Assembly: GCF_030373545.1 (NCBI RefSeq)
Contig: NZ_JAUDCO010000007.1
Location: forward strand, 36,619 to 100,618
Direction of reading: 5' to 3'
Length of the DNA: 64,000 nucleotides
From: Collinsella tanakaei
GTDB taxonomy: Bacteria; Actinomycetota; Coriobacteriia; Coriobacteriales; Coriobacteriaceae
The translations under genes were made by a program, and so were the position numbers. Below, in pieces: positions 1 through 9,971 of this stretch. How positions within the stretch are numbered: the first letter of the stretch is position 1; every line of letters starts with the position of its first letter. The notes under the pieces are model-generated. The model made no database searches, was not told the DNA's origin, and was given only the letters and a program-made list of their open reading frames with translations.

Positions 1-2
1 TC

Positions 3-1505
3 GAACAACAGGCGCGGTCCGACGGAAGGGCAAGCAGCGAAAGTACCACCGCGCCGGTCGTCGTCGGTGACGGAGCGGCCCCCGACGCCGCGGTCGCCGC
101 CGCGCGCGCCCTCGCGCTTGCCGCTGAGGCGTCGCGGGGCGCCGCACACTGGGAGGCGGCCGAGGACGGGCAGACGGCACCGGCCGCAACGCACGCGCCG
201 GTCCCGAGTCGCCCCGCACCTGCACCGGCCGCAGCACCTCCATCCGCGTCGATGTATACGACGCCGGCGCCGCAACCGGGTACCGGGGCCGTCTACGGCG
301 GTGCCGCCCAACCGACCGGTGCCGACCGGCACCAGCACGCGGTTTCGAACGCGCCTGTCGCCGCGGGCGGCGGACGACCGGTGTCGCGGCGCGTCTTTAC
401 CGGCTGCGGCGTCGCCCTTGCCGCCGGCCTGCTGTGCGCGGGCGTCGGCTGGGGTGTCACCCAGGTCCTCTCGGGCATGAGCGGCACGTCTGAATCCCAC
501 GACGACGCCGATGCGCCCGATACGGACGACAGCGAGCAGCAGGCGGTCGAGCCTGTCGTCGCAACCGATACCGGCGGCGCGCTGTTCGCCGCCCAGGATG
601 CCGACAGCAAGCTGTGGGGCTTCGTCAACACGGACGGCGCCTGGATCGTCAAGCCGACCTTCGACAAGGAACCCGGGCCGTTCGTCTCCGATCTCGCCTA
701 CGCCTTCGATCCCGAGAACGGCTACCTCGGCTATATCGACCGGACGGGCGCATGGGTGATCGAGCCCACCCTTGCGGGTGCCGGAACGTTCGTCAACGGC
801 CTTGCCGCCGCTCGCGAACGCACCTCTCAGCTGTGGGGCTATATCGATACGAACGGAACCTGGGTCATCAGCCAACAGTTTGCCGACGCCGGCGACTTCT
901 TCGATGGCCTCGCGCCGGCCAAGCAGCCCGAGGCGCTTGCCGACGACGACCGCGTGCGCTACGGGCAGCTCTGGGGATACATCGACACCGCAGGCGAATG
1001 GGCAATCGACCCGCAGTTCAGCGAGGCGGGCCCCTACACGGCCGACGGCGTGGCCGCCGTCGCGCGCACGATGTCGTCATGGGGCTTTATCGACCGCGCG
1101 GGCAACGAGGCGTTCAGCGGCACTTGGAACCGCGCTGACGCCTTCACCGAGGGGCTCGGTGCGGTCATGGACGGCACGACGGAGCTCTGGGGCTACGTCG
1201 ACGATCGCGGCAGCGAGGTCATCGAGCCCCGCTTTGTCGAGATCGGCCCCTTCAGCGATGGGATCGCCCCCGCCGAGGACGCCGATTCCAACCTGTGGGG
1301 CTTCATCGGAGTCGACGGGCAATGGACCGCGGAGCCGACGTTTGCGCGCCTGGGATCGCTTCGCGACGGCGTCGCACCGGCCTGCGATGCCGACTCCAGT
1401 CTCTGCGGCCTGGTCGACGCAGAGGGCACCTGGGTCGTCAAGGCGCAGTTTGCCGACATCGCGTTCGATGCGACCGCACTGGTCTATAAGGACAGCGAAG
1501 CCTAG
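3..1505 (+). CDS. WG-repeat membrane protein (5' end cut by window edge)
   Basis: The reading frame is open from base 3 with no in-frame stop, so the gene starts left of the window; the first internal ATG is at 252. The visible N-terminal part is Ala/Pro-rich, probably disordered, followed by one hydrophobic membrane segment encoded at about 390-470. The remainder is a string of about eight repeats of the form LWGYIDTxGxWVIxPxF (about 600-1460). Such WG (KWG) repeats form beta-propeller-like surfaces of unknown ligand. I infer a membrane-anchored protein with an extracytoplasmic repeat domain. It ends convergently with the FHA gene. Repeat identity is clear; function is unknown. Confidence 0.85.
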   Translation, partial: EQQARSDGRASSESTTAPVVVGDGAAPDAAVAAARALALAAEASRGAAHWEAAEDGQTAPAATHAPVPSRPAPAPAAAPPSASMYTTPAPQPGTGAVYGGAAQPTGADRHQHAVSNAPVAAGGGRPVSRRVFTGCGVALAAGLLCAGVGWGVTQVLSGMSGTSESHDDADAPDTDDSEQQAVEPVVATDTGGALFAAQDADSKLWGFVNTDGAWIVKPTFDKEPGPFVSDLAYAFDPENGYLGYIDRTGAWVIEPTLAGAGTFVNGLAAARERTSQLWGYIDTNGTWVISQQFADAGDFFDGLAPAKQPEALADDDRVRYGQLWGYIDTAGEWAIDPQFSEAGPYTADGVAAVARTMSSWGFIDRAGNEAFSGTWNRADAFTEGLGAVMDGTTELWGYVDDRGSEVIEPRFVEIGPFSDGIAPAEDADSNLWGFIGVDGQWTAEPTFARLGSLRDGVAPACDADSSLCGLVDAEGTWVVKAQFADIAFDATALVYKDSEA

Positions 1506-1527
1506 CAGACGACGAGGGATACCGAAA

Positions 1528-1567
1528 GGGGGTGCAGCAAGCTGCGCATTCCCCTTACCGCACCCCC
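1528..1567. terminator. Hairpin between convergent genes
   Basis: The arms GGGGGTGC and GCACCCCC enclose a second small stem. It lies between the stop codons of the WG-repeat gene and the FHA gene and could serve both. No long T-run is seen on either strand. Confidence 0.5.
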
Positions 1568-1585
1568 AAGCCAAGCTTCGCGCCG

Positions 1586-2560
1586 CTACTCCGCCAGCTC
1601 GAGCACGAGGAAGCGCGTCGACGCCCCGAGCACGAGCACGTCGCCGGGCAGGATCTCGCAGGGTTCAGGGCGCCATCCTGCGCCACGGCGCCGCCGCGGC
1701 GGCTCGATGACGCGCGTGCCCCGGTCGTCGCCGGACACCACGGCGGTTCCGTTGGTCGAGTCCAGCCCCTGGGCGTACCAATGTCCTCCTTCGCGCCAAA
1801 TGCACAGATGGCGCCGCGAGACGTCGTTCTCGACATCCACGATCGCATCGCCGTCCGCGGCGAGCGAGCCGATCACCGTGCCCTCGGCGCTACACGACAG
1901 CGGGTGCACCGCCCCCGTCATCTTGCCGCCCACCACGCGGGCGAGCCCGAGTCTCATGTCGGCCTGCTCGATCGGGCGCTCCCCCAGCCCGAGCTCCACC
2001 GTCTGCGTCGAAAAGCCGCTGCCGAGCTTCTCGATCGCGAAGCGCTCGGCAAGCTCCACGGCGCGCACCGGGTCGCCCAGGCATGCGGTCGCCATGAACA
2101 GCAGCACATAGAGCGTGCAGCGGCTCTGCTCGCTCGCAAGGCGCACCGAGGAGATGCGGTCGAGCGCGTTGGCGTACAGGGTGTCGTTAATGCCCCACGC
2201 GCGCAGCACGGCGCAAAACTCGCCGGCCGTCTCGCGCGCGTAGTGCTCCTCGATCCGTATGCGCGCGCCCGTACCCAAGCGGGCCACCATGCGCCCCGAT
2301 ACGGCCTGGGCCGACACGTCGAAGGGCACGAAGAACGTCGCGGGCAGATACCCCGGATCGGCGTGCACGATCTCACGCGACAAAAACGTGCGCTCGTCGG
2401 CGCGGTCGCGCGGCGAGACGCCCTCGAGGATGGGACGGTCGGTGAGCACAATGCGCGCCACATCGCGGTTGCTCAGCCCGGCAAAGCACTTGAGGTCGGC
2501 GAACATATACGAACTCGGCGTTGCGGTCTCCACGGCGCGCCCCCTGTTTCTCCTCGTCAT
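1586..2560 (-). CDS. FHA-domain protein
   Basis: The product is 324 residues from the ATG at 2560. In-frame ATGs at 2602 and 2506 are alternatives and none has a strong ribosome site. The C-terminal third holds an FHA fold: a beta-strand with VIGS, then VSRRHLCIW (SRRH, the phosphothreonine-binding loop) and DSTNGT. FHA domains bind phosphothreonine peptides. The N-terminal 200 residues match nothing I recognise. It stands alone, downstream of the peptide importer operon and separated from it by a terminator. A role in Ser/Thr kinase signalling is plausible but no kinase is in the window. Confidence 0.75.
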   Translation of the reverse strand: MTRRNRGRAVETATPSSYMFADLKCFAGLSNRDVARIVLTDRPILEGVSPRDRADERTFLSREIVHADPGYLPATFFVPFDVSAQAVSGRMVARLGTGARIRIEEHYARETAGEFCAVLRAWGINDTLYANALDRISSVRLASEQSRCTLYVLLFMATACLGDPVRAVELAERFAIEKLGSGFSTQTVELGLGERPIEQADMRLGLARVVGGKMTGAVHPLSCSAEGTVIGSLAADGDAIVDVENDVSRRHLCIWREGGHWYAQGLDSTNGTAVVSGDDRGTRVIEPPRRRRGAGWRPEPCEILPGDVLVLGASTRFLVLELAE

Positions 2561-2662
2561 GCGGATTTCCCATCCGATTATACGGCCGACAGCGTTGCCC
2601 ATGCGCCACAGACGCCCTGTCCGCGACATGCGGCGCGCACCCGGCCGCCCCGTCGTGCCATG

Positions 2663-2700
2663 AAAAAGCGGGCGCGCGCCCCGAAAGAGCGCACGCCCGC
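2663..2700 (-). terminator. Terminator of the peptide ABC importer operon
   Basis: Read on the minus strand, a GC-rich stem (GCGGGCGTGCGC paired with CGCGCGCCCGC) is followed by TTTTT, immediately downstream of the last ATPase gene. This is a standard Rho-independent arrangement. Confidence 0.8.
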
Positions 2701-2724
2701 CTGGCGTTGCAGCGACACGGTGCC

Positions 2725-3714
2725 TTACAGCTCGCGTCCCGGATAGTGGCAGTTCACGAAGTGGCCGGGCTTGACCTCCATGGTGGGAGGCACCTCCGCC
2801 GAGCACTTCTCCGTCGCATGCGGGCAGCGCGTGTGGAACGGGCAGCCGCTCGGGATGTTCGTGGGGCTCGGCAGGTCGCCCTCGATGAGGACGTGCTTCT
2901 TCTCGATCGTGGGATCGGGCACGGGCACCGCCGACAGCAGGGCCTGGGTGTAGGGATGCTGCGGGTTGGAGTACAGCTCCTCGTTGGGAGCGACCTCCAT
3001 CATGGTGCCCAGGTACATGACGCCGATGCGGTCCGAGATCATCTCGACGACGGCGAGGTCGTGCGAGATGAACAGGTACGTCAGGTTGTAGCGCTCCTGC
3101 ACGTCGCGCAGAAGGTTCAAGACCTGGGCCTGAATGGACACGTCGAGCGCCGAGACGGGCTCGTCGGCCATGATGAGCTTGGGGTTGACCGACAGCGCGC
3201 GGGCGATGCCGATACGCTGGCGCTGGCCGCCGGAGAACTCGTGCGGGTAGCGCTCGCCGTGGGTGGCGGGCAGGCCGACGACCTCGAGGAGCTCGTGGAC
3301 GCGCTTCAGGCGCTCGCCGGGGCTCATGTTCGTGTGGACCAGCAGGGGCTCGGCGATGATGTCCTGAACCCTCATGCGCGGGTTCAGCGAGCCGTACGGA
3401 TCCTGGAAGACCATCTGCATCTCGGAGCGCAGCGGGCGCATCTCCTTGGTGGAGATCTTCGCGATGTCCTTGCCCTCGAAGATGATCTCGCCGGAATCGG
3501 GCGTGATCAGACGGTCGATCAGGCGGCTCGTGGTGGACTTGCCGCAGCCCGACTCGCCCACGAGCGAGAAGGTCTCGCCGGGCATGATGTCGAAGCTGAC
3601 GTTGTTGACGGCGTGGACCCACTTCTTGGGCTTACCGAAAAACGTCTTGCCCACGGGGAAGCGCTTGCTCAGGTTCCTGACGGACAGCAGGGGCTCAGTT
3701 GCGGTAGCAGCCAT
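2725..3714 (-). CDS. Peptide ABC importer ATPase (DppF/OppF type)
   Basis: At 329 residues this is the usual length for the second ATPase of a dipeptide/oligopeptide importer. Seen in order: Walker [10 protein letters not shown], a Q-loop near QMVFQDP, signature FSGGQRQR, Walker B LIMADEP with SALD, and the C-terminal oligopeptide-transporter region with a Cys-rich [15 protein letters not shown] motif. It pairs with the ATPase ending at 3718 and energises uptake through the two permeases. It is last in a five-gene operon; only three bases separate it from the preceding gene. The actual peptide substrate cannot be read from the sequence, so I give no gene symbol. Confidence 0.92.
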   Translation of the reverse strand: MAATATEPLLSVRNLSKRFPVGKTFFGKPKKWVHAVNNVSFDIMPGETFSLVGESGCGKSTTSRLIDRLITPDSGEIIFEGKDIAKISTKEMRPLRSEMQMVFQDPYGSLNPRMRVQDIIAEPLLVHTNMSPGERLKRVHELLEVVGLPATHGERYPHEFSGGQRQRIGIARALSVNPKLIMADEPVSALDVSIQAQVLNLLRDVQERYNLTYLFISHDLAVVEMISDRIGVMYLGTMMEVAPNEELYSNPQHPYTQALLSAVPVPDPTIEKKHVLIEGDLPSPTNIPSGCPFHTRCPHATEKCSAEVPPTMEVKPGHFVNCHYPGREL

Positions 3715-3717
3715 CGC

Positions 3718-4707
3718 TTACGCCCCCTTTCGTGCGTTGGTGTGGAACGGGCAGGCGGCGTAGTGGTTCTCGCTCACCTTGTGGAGCTCCGGCAGCGCCT
3801 CGCTGCACGAAGGCTGCGCGTACTTGCAGCGCGGCGCGAAACGGCAGCCCGCGGGCATGGCCGCGAGGTCAGGCACGGAGCCCGGAATGGACGGCAGGCG
3901 ATGCACGCGGCTGCCGAGCTTGGGCACCGACTCGATCAGGCCCTGGGTATAGGGGTGCTGCGGGTTGGCGAACAGCTCCTTGACCGGGGCCTCCTCGACG
4001 ATGTTGCCCGCGTACATGACGATGACGCGGCTGCAGGTCTCGGCGACGACGCCCAGGTCGTGGGTGATCATGAGGATGCCCGTGTTGCGCTTGTTGCGGA
4101 TGTCCTCCATGAGCGCCAGGATCTGCGCCTGGATCGTCACGTCGAGCGCCGTCGTGGGCTCGTCGGCGATGAGCAGCTTGGGCTCGCAGGACATGGCCAT
4201 GGCGATCATGACGCGCTGGCACATGCCGCCGGACAGCTCGTGCGGGTAGTTGCGCAGCGTCATCTCGGGCTCGGGGATGCCAACGAGCTTGAGCGCGGCC
4301 ACGCAGCGCTGGTGGAGCTCGTCTTTGGAGAGCTCCTTGTTGTGCAGCGAAATGGCCTCGATGAGCTGGTTCTCGATACGCATGATGGGATCGAGGGCGC
4401 TCATGGGCTCCTGGAAGATCATCGAGATCTCGTTGCCGCGGATGGACTGCATCTCGGACTCGGAAAGCTCGAGGATGTGCTTGCCGCCGAAGGAGATGTC
4501 ACCGGTGATGCGCGTGGACAGCTTGTTGTGCAGACGCATGATGGACATCGAGGTGACGGACTTGCCGCAGCCCGACTCGCCCACCAGACCGACGATCTCG
4601 CCCGCGTCGACGTGGAAGGACACGCCGTTGACGGCGGTGATCCAATCCTTCTTTCCGCGCTTGAATTCTGTTCTGAGGTCCTTGACCTCAAGCAAGGTTT
4701 CAGCCAT
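3718..4707 (-). CDS. Peptide ABC importer ATPase (DppD/OppD type)
   Basis: This 329-residue ATPase has Walker A GESGCGKS, signature LSGGMCQR, Walker B LLIADEP with TALD, an H-loop in MITHDLG, and the C-terminal family motif [15 protein letters not shown]. It is the partner of the downstream ATPase; together they form the motor of a family-5 peptide importer. It starts 12 bases after the DppC-type permease stop, and expression is clearly polycistronic. Confidence 0.92.
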   Translation of the reverse strand: MAETLLEVKDLRTEFKRGKKDWITAVNGVSFHVDAGEIVGLVGESGCGKSVTSMSIMRLHNKLSTRITGDISFGGKHILELSESEMQSIRGNEISMIFQEPMSALDPIMRIENQLIEAISLHNKELSKDELHQRCVAALKLVGIPEPEMTLRNYPHELSGGMCQRVMIAMAMSCEPKLLIADEPTTALDVTIQAQILALMEDIRNKRNTGILMITHDLGVVAETCSRVIVMYAGNIVEEAPVKELFANPQHPYTQGLIESVPKLGSRVHRLPSIPGSVPDLAAMPAGCRFAPRCKYAQPSCSEALPELHKVSENHYAACPFHTNARKGA

Positions 4708-4719
4708 GAGGACCTCCGA

Positions 4720-5613
4720 CTAGTTGAGCTTAGGATCGAGCGTGTCGCGCAGGCCGTCGCCGAACAGGTTGAAGGCCAGCACGGTCAGGAAGATCACCAG
4801 ACCGGGGAACAGGACGAGGTGCGGAGCGATGGCCAGGTAGTTGCGGCCCTGCGACAGGATGGCGCCCCACTCGGCCTGGGTGACGTTGGCGCCGAAGCCC
4901 AGGAACGACAGGGAGGACGCCGACAGGATGGCGCCGCCCACGTTCATCGTGAAGTTGACGATGAGCGCCTGCATGGTGCCGGGGAAGATGTGCACGAACA
5001 TCGTGCGCGCCGGCGTGCAGCCGATGGACTGCGAGACCTCGACGTACAGCTCGCCGCGGACCTCGAGCACCGCGCCGCGGATGATGCGCGCGAACGAGGG
5101 CACCGTGAACACGGCCAGGCCGATCATGATGTTGGTGATGCCCGGGCCGATGATGGCCACGATGGCGATGGCGAGCAGAATCGACGGGAACGCGAACATG
5201 ACGTCGCAGATGCGCATGATGATCGAGTCGATGATGCCGCCGAAGAAGCCCGCGATCAGGCCGAGGACGACGCCGCCGGCCGTACCGAGGATCGACGCGG
5301 TGAGCGCCGTGCCGAGCGACAGCTGGGTGCCGGCGAGGATGCGCGAGAAGACGTCGCGGCCGAACTCGTCAGTGCCCCAGATATGGCGCGCGGACGGACC
5401 GGCGAGGATGGCGCTGTAGTCATAGGCGTTGGGATCATACGGGACGATCGACGGGCCGATGACCGCCATGATGAGGATGAACACGATGAACGCGAAGCCG
5501 AGCACCGCGGTCTTGCGGCGCAGGAACTTCTTGATGAACTGCACCGTGGGGTTTTGCGCCTGGGGCAGCTCCTCCGCCGTGGTGGCGGCAGCAGTTTGCT
5601 TGGTATCAGCCAT
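4720..5613 (-). CDS. Peptide ABC importer permease (DppC type)
   Basis: This 297-residue membrane protein has a cytoplasmic N-terminal tail and the conserved opening of DppC proteins (FLRRKTAVLGF, then YDPNAYD and WGTDEFGRDVFSRIL). The coupling loop that contacts the ATPases lies near VSQSIGCTPARTMFVHIFPG. About six transmembrane segments are visible. It is third in the operon, between the DppB-type permease and the first ATPase, with gaps of 9 and 12 bases. Confidence 0.92.
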   Translation of the reverse strand: MADTKQTAAATTAEELPQAQNPTVQFIKKFLRRKTAVLGFAFIVFILIMAVIGPSIVPYDPNAYDYSAILAGPSARHIWGTDEFGRDVFSRILAGTQLSLGTALTASILGTAGGVVLGLIAGFFGGIIDSIIMRICDVMFAFPSILLAIAIVAIIGPGITNIMIGLAVFTVPSFARIIRGAVLEVRGELYVEVSQSIGCTPARTMFVHIFPGTMQALIVNFTMNVGGAILSASSLSFLGFGANVTQAEWGAILSQGRNYLAIAPHLVLFPGLVIFLTVLAFNLFGDGLRDTLDPKLN

Positions 5614-5622
5614 GGTCGCCTC

Positions 5623-6543
5623 CTATTCGTATCTCACGCGCGGGTTGATGACGGCGTAGAGGATGTCGGCAAGCAGGTTGATCACCATGTACTCAAACGA
5701 GAAGAACAGGATGAGCGCCTGCACGACCTCGTAGTCGCGGAAACCGATGGAGTCGACCAACAGACGGCCCATGCCCGGAATCGAGAACACGCTCTCGACC
5801 ACGACGGAGCCGGCGATGAGGGCGCCGATCTGCAGGGCGGTCACGGTGATGATGTCGATCGAGGAGTTCTTGAAGGCGTGGACCATGATGACGCGCGGCT
5901 CGGGCAGGCCCTTGGCGCGCGCGGTGCGGATGTAGTCCTTGCCCAGGTTCTCGATCATGGACGAACGGGTCACGCGGGCGAGAATGGCCATGATGCCCGC
6001 GCCCATGGCAACCGAGGGCAGGACGTAGCCGCGCCAGTCCTCAAGGCCGCCGGTCGGGAAGATGCCCAGGTTGACCGAGAAGATCTGCATGAGCTGCAGG
6101 CCGAGCCAGAAGTTGGGCAGCGAGATGCCGGCGATGGCGATGAGCATGCCGAGCAGGTCGAGGGCGCGACCGCGGTTGATGGAGGCGATGACGCCGATGA
6201 TGATGCCCAGGATGACCGACCAGGTGATCGAGCAGATCGTCAGGTAGATCGTAATCGGCAGACGCGGGGCGAGCAGGTCGGCCACCGACGTGTTGTTGGT
6301 GAACGAGTGACCCAGGTCGCCCTGGAAGATGCCGGTGATCCACTGGATGTACTGCGGCACGAGCGGCTGGTCGAGGCCGAGCTCGCGACGGATGTTCTCG
6401 ATCTCGCCAATCGTCGCGGTGGGGCCGCCGATCTGGCGCGCCGGGTCACCCGGAATCAGGCGAACGAACATGAAGATGATGATGGAGATGACAATCAAGA
6501 GCGGAATCATGCTCAAGACGCGCTTAACGGCGTATTTCCCCAT
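5623..6543 (-). CDS. Peptide ABC importer permease (DppB type)
   Basis: This 306-residue permease begins MGKYAVKRVLSMIPLLIVIS, the typical first membrane segment of DppB, followed by the RLIPGDPA motif. The EAA-like coupling loop is at ARAKGLPEPRVIMVHAFKNS. It has a good ribosome site (GGGAGGGAG just upstream) and is second in the operon, after the solute-binding protein and an intercistronic stem-loop. Confidence 0.92.
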   Translation of the reverse strand: MGKYAVKRVLSMIPLLIVISIIIFMFVRLIPGDPARQIGGPTATIGEIENIRRELGLDQPLVPQYIQWITGIFQGDLGHSFTNNTSVADLLAPRLPITIYLTICSITWSVILGIIIGVIASINRGRALDLLGMLIAIAGISLPNFWLGLQLMQIFSVNLGIFPTGGLEDWRGYVLPSVAMGAGIMAILARVTRSSMIENLGKDYIRTARAKGLPEPRVIMVHAFKNSSIDIITVTALQIGALIAGSVVVESVFSIPGMGRLLVDSIGFRDYEVVQALILFFSFEYMVINLLADILYAVINPRVRYE

Positions 6544-6583
6544 GTAGCTCCCTCCCTTTCTGTCTTAACCGAGGTGATACGAG

Positions 6584-6618
6584 GGCTGCCAGCCCCCGCG
6601 GCGCGGAAGCTGGCAGCC
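6584..6618 (-). promoter_or_regulatory. Intercistronic stem-loop after the binding-protein gene
   Basis: Perfect 10-base arms, GGCTGCCAGC and GCTGGCAGCC, with a 15-base loop, lie between the binding-protein stop and the permease start. No T-run follows, so it is more likely to stabilise the upstream message, giving more binding protein than permease, than to terminate fully. That stoichiometric role is an inference from other ABC operons. Confidence 0.55.
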
Positions 6619-6660
6619 GACAAACATCCTCGATGTAGGACTCAGGACGTGTGCAAGTTA

Positions 6661-8364
6661 CTAGACGTTCAGCGTCGCGTGGATGACGTCGATGCCCTGC
6701 GCCACGTACTTGATGCCGTTGAGGTAAGCCTTGTAGGACAGGAGGGTGTTGTCGCTGGCGAGGAACAGCCAGGGGCACTCTTCCCAAGCGATGTCCTGGC
6801 ACTTGCCGTAGTGCTCGTTCTGCTCCTCCTCGGTGGGCGCGGCGTTGCCGGCCTCGAGCTCGGAGTCGAACTCGTCGTTCTTCCAGAAGGCGGTGTTGTA
6901 GCCGGTCGGCGGCACCATGGCGCTGGAGAGCAGCGAGCGCAGGAAGCCGTCGGGGTCGGACTGCGACCAGTTGACGTACCACATCTGGAGCTCGGTGGTG
7001 TCCTCGGGCTCAGCGGCGATCTCGGCGTTGGTGGCAGCCTCGTTGGGCAGGACGTTCACCGTGACGCCGATCTTCTCGAGCTGCTGCATGACGAACGTGG
7101 CGCCCTTAGTCTCCTGCGTGGAGTTGTCGCAGATGATGGAGACCTCGAAGCCGTCGGCGTAGCCGGCCTCCTCGAGCAGGCTCTTGGCCTTGTCGATGTC
7201 GGTGTCGTACGGCGTCTGCGCCTTGTAGCCGGGAACGAGCTCGGGCAGGCAGGAGGTCGCAGGCGTGGCGGCGCCGGAGTACATGACGTTGACGTACTCG
7301 TCCTGGTTGAACGCATAGTTCAGGGCCTGGCGCACGCGGACGTCGGACAGCGGCTCGTAGTTGGTGTTGAGCGTGACGTAGCGCATGGTCGTCGAGGGGA
7401 TCGAGATCATGTTGATGTCGCCGGCGGAGCGCACCGTGGCGACCTGGTCGGTCGGCATCGGGTAGATGGCCGTGGCCTCACCGGTCTGCAGGGCGGCGAT
7501 ACGGGAACCGGCCTCGGGCACGACGCGGAAGTCGATGCGGTCGATGGAGGGAGCCTCGCCCCAGTAATCCTCGTTACGGACGATGGAGACGTGGTCGCCC
7601 TGCGCGTACTCCTCGAGGACGTACGGGCCGGAACCCGCGGACTTCTTGGAGTAATCCCAGCTGGAGTCGGCCAGCGCCTTCGGGGAGATCAGGTAGAACT
7701 GCGTGATGGAGTTCATGAACGGCGCATACGGGTTCGGCAGGTGGAACTCGACGGTGTACTCATCGACGGCCGTGCAGGCATCGACGCGCGTGTTCTCGGT
7801 GTTCTCGTCGATGGTCTCGATGAACATACGACGACGACGCCAGTTGTTCTCGGGGTTGATGGCGGCCTCGTAGTTGGCCACGACGGCCTCGGCGTTCAGC
7901 GGCTCGCCGTCGGTGAAGGTGATGCCCTCGTTCAGGTGGAACGTGTAGGTGCAGGCATCCTCGGAGACCTTGTAGTCCTTGGCGGCACGCGCCTTGTACT
8001 CGTAGTTCTCGTCGAGATCGTACAGGGAGTCATAGATGTAGTACACGACGTTGCCAGAGTTGCCGTCGGACCAATCCATGGGGTGCATCTCCTGGAACTC
8101 GCCCTCGAAGGCCAGGATGCACTCGTTCTTGGGAGCCTTGCCGTCGGTCTTGGTGGCCTTGACGACGAAGCCGTCGGCGTCGGCCGTGATGGTCTCGACG
8201 TTCGACTCGCCGGAGCCGGCAGGCGCGCTACCGGTGGTCTCGCCACCGCCGCCGCAGCCAGCCAGACCAAGGCCGGCAACCGTCGCAGCGGCAGCAGCGG
8301 TCGCGCCAACGAACCCGCGACGGGTAACGCTGGAGGCGGTCCAGTTCTTGCTCTGTTTGTCCAT
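6661..8364 (-). CDS. Peptide-type solute-binding lipoprotein (SBP family 5)
   Basis: The ATG at 8364 (567 residues) is chosen because AGGGGTG lies just upstream; the frame is open further but has no ribosome site there. The N-terminus carries a twin-arginine motif (SVTRRGFVG), an Ala-rich hydrophobic stretch and a lipobox LAGC, so it is probably a Tat-exported lipoprotein. A Gly/Ser linker precedes a family-5 binding domain with the characteristic FTDGEPLNAEAVVANYEAA and VRQALNYAFN regions. It captures peptides or related ligands outside the cell for the operon's permeases. It is the first gene of the operon and divergent from the fucosidase operon. Confidence 0.9.
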   Translation of the reverse strand: MDKQSKNWTASSVTRRGFVGATAAAAATVAGLGLAGCGGGGETTGSAPAGSGESNVETITADADGFVVKATKTDGKAPKNECILAFEGEFQEMHPMDWSDGNSGNVVYYIYDSLYDLDENYEYKARAAKDYKVSEDACTYTFHLNEGITFTDGEPLNAEAVVANYEAAINPENNWRRRRMFIETIDENTENTRVDACTAVDEYTVEFHLPNPYAPFMNSITQFYLISPKALADSSWDYSKKSAGSGPYVLEEYAQGDHVSIVRNEDYWGEAPSIDRIDFRVVPEAGSRIAALQTGEATAIYPMPTDQVATVRSAGDINMISIPSTTMRYVTLNTNYEPLSDVRVRQALNYAFNQDEYVNVMYSGAATPATSCLPELVPGYKAQTPYDTDIDKAKSLLEEAGYADGFEVSIICDNSTQETKGATFVMQQLEKIGVTVNVLPNEAATNAEIAAEPEDTTELQMWYVNWSQSDPDGFLRSLLSSAMVPPTGYNTAFWKNDEFDSELEAGNAAPTEEEQNEHYGKCQDIAWEECPWLFLASDNTLLSYKAYLNGIKYVAQGIDVIHATLNV

Positions 8365-8633
8365 ATCAGACACCCCTTCCGCACCTCTCTTGTTCAAGAA
8401 ATGGCGCATTTGATGTATTGGCACCAAAAGCACGAGCGCGCCGCAGTGATGCGGAGCGAAACGGCTATACTACGTGCCCGCCAGAACATAGTAACGCTTA
8501 ATCGAGCGATAGCGCGATAGACGCCAAAGCGGCCATACCGTTCAGGCACCTGAAATCGACCGTTCACGGCGCGGAAATAATGAATTTCCTGCATACGGCC
8601 ACAACGGTCACAACAGCAGATGTGGAGGAAACG

Positions 8634-9965
8634 TTGGCATACCAATTTGACCGCGCCCGCTACAACGAGCGCATGAAGTGGTACCTGCACGACCGCTTCG
8701 GGCTGTTCATCCACTTCGGTCTGTACGCCATTCCCGCACGCGGCGAGTGGGTGCGCAGCACCGAGGAGATGCCCGAGGACCAGTACCTGCCGTTCTTTGA
8801 CGAATTCGACCCGTATGCCTTCGACGCCCGCGCCTGGGCGCGCGCCGCGAAGCGCGCCGGCATGCGCTACGCGGTGCTCACCTCCAAGCATCACGACGGG
8901 TTCTGCCTGTACGACACCGCCACCACCGACTTCAAGTCGACCAACACGCCGTTCGGCCGCGACATCGTCGCCGAGTTTCTGGACGCCTTCCGCGCCGAGG
9001 GCATCCGCGTGGGCCTGTACTACTCCATCATCGACTGGCACCACCCCGACTTCCCGCAGTACGGCGACCGTCAGGCCCCGCTGCGCAACGATCCGGTCGC
9101 CGGCTCCAACGAGCAGCGCGTGTTCGACCGCTACCTCGACTACATGCACGAGCAGGTGCGCGAGATCTGCACCAACTACGGCAAGCTCGATCTGCTGTGG
9201 TTCGACTTCGCCTACGACGACCTGCGCGGCGAGGCGTGGCGCGCCACCGAGCTCATGAATATGGTCCGCGAGCTCCAGCCCGACGTGATCGTCGACAACC
9301 GCCTCGAGTGCTCCGGCGAGGGCTTCGGCTCGCTCGCCTCCGGCAACCCGACCCCCTATCACGGCGACTTCGTGACGCCCGAGCGCATCCTGCCGCCCCA
9401 CGGCCTGTTTGACGCCAACGGCGAGCCGCTCGCCTGGGAAGCCTGCATCACGATGAACGACAACTGGGGCTACTGCGCGACCGACACCAACTACAAGCCC
9501 GCGCCGCTGCTCATCCACAAGCTCGTCGAGTGCGTTTCCAAGGGCGGCAACATGATCTTGAACGTCGGTCCCGACGCGACCGGCCGCTTCCCCGACCAGT
9601 CGCTCGCGATCCTCGACGAGATCGGCCGCTGGATGGAGCGCAACGGCGCGTCCATCTACGGCTGCGGGCGCGCCGCCGGCGGCCCCATCGAGGTCGAGCG
9701 CCCCGAATACGGCCGCATCACCCGCTGCGGCAACACCTATTACTACCACCTGTACGAAAACGCCCTCGGCCCCGTGCCGCTGCTCGGCATCCCCAAGGAC
9801 CGCATTGCCAAGATGCGCCTTTTGCGCGACGGCACCGAGGTGCGCCTCTCGACCAGCTGGGTGCACAGCGACTACCCCGACGTCGCCTTCGCCGACCTTG
9901 GCCCTTCGCCCGTGCTGCCCGACCCCGTGGACACCGTGCTTGCCGTGACGATCAAGGAGGACTGA
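8634..9965 (+). CDS. Alpha-L-fucosidase (GH29)
   Basis: GH29 enzymes release L-fucose from glycans such as mucin and milk oligosaccharides. Visible motifs are WYLHDRFGLFIHFGLYA, SKHHDGFCLYD, WHHPDFPQY and LLWFDFAYDD, the Asp near residue 191 being the expected nucleophile; then WEACITMNDNWGY and LLNVGPDATG-like NMILNVGPDATG. I prefer a TTG start at 8634 (443 residues) because GGAGG lies five bases upstream; an in-frame ATG at 8580 has no ribosome site. No signal peptide is seen, so it probably acts inside the cell on imported glycans or glycopeptides. It is followed after six bases by the transglutaminase-like gene, in one operon, and faces the peptide importer. Confidence 0.9.
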   Translation: MAYQFDRARYNERMKWYLHDRFGLFIHFGLYAIPARGEWVRSTEEMPEDQYLPFFDEFDPYAFDARAWARAAKRAGMRYAVLTSKHHDGFCLYDTATTDFKSTNTPFGRDIVAEFLDAFRAEGIRVGLYYSIIDWHHPDFPQYGDRQAPLRNDPVAGSNEQRVFDRYLDYMHEQVREICTNYGKLDLLWFDFAYDDLRGEAWRATELMNMVRELQPDVIVDNRLECSGEGFGSLASGNPTPYHGDFVTPERILPPHGLFDANGEPLAWEACITMNDNWGYCATDTNYKPAPLLIHKLVECVSKGGNMILNVGPDATGRFPDQSLAILDEIGRWMERNGASIYGCGRAAGGPIEVERPEYGRITRCGNTYYYHLYENALGPVPLLGIPKDRIAKMRLLRDGTEVRLSTSWVHSDYPDVAFADLGPSPVLPDPVDTVLAVTIKED

Positions 9966-9971
9966 CGCGGT

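Noticed and set aside
2521..8520. Very long plus-strand open frame opposite the peptide importer operon
   Set aside because: It is the antisense shadow of five well-supported minus-strand genes; high GC suppresses stop codons. Its translation is low-complexity (His, Asp, Val, Arg) with no domain.
8365..8633. Specific -35/-10 promoters in the divergent region between importer and fucosidase
   Set aside because: Hexamers such as TAGTAT and AATAAT can be found, but none has a convincing partner at 17 bases, so I do not annotate them.
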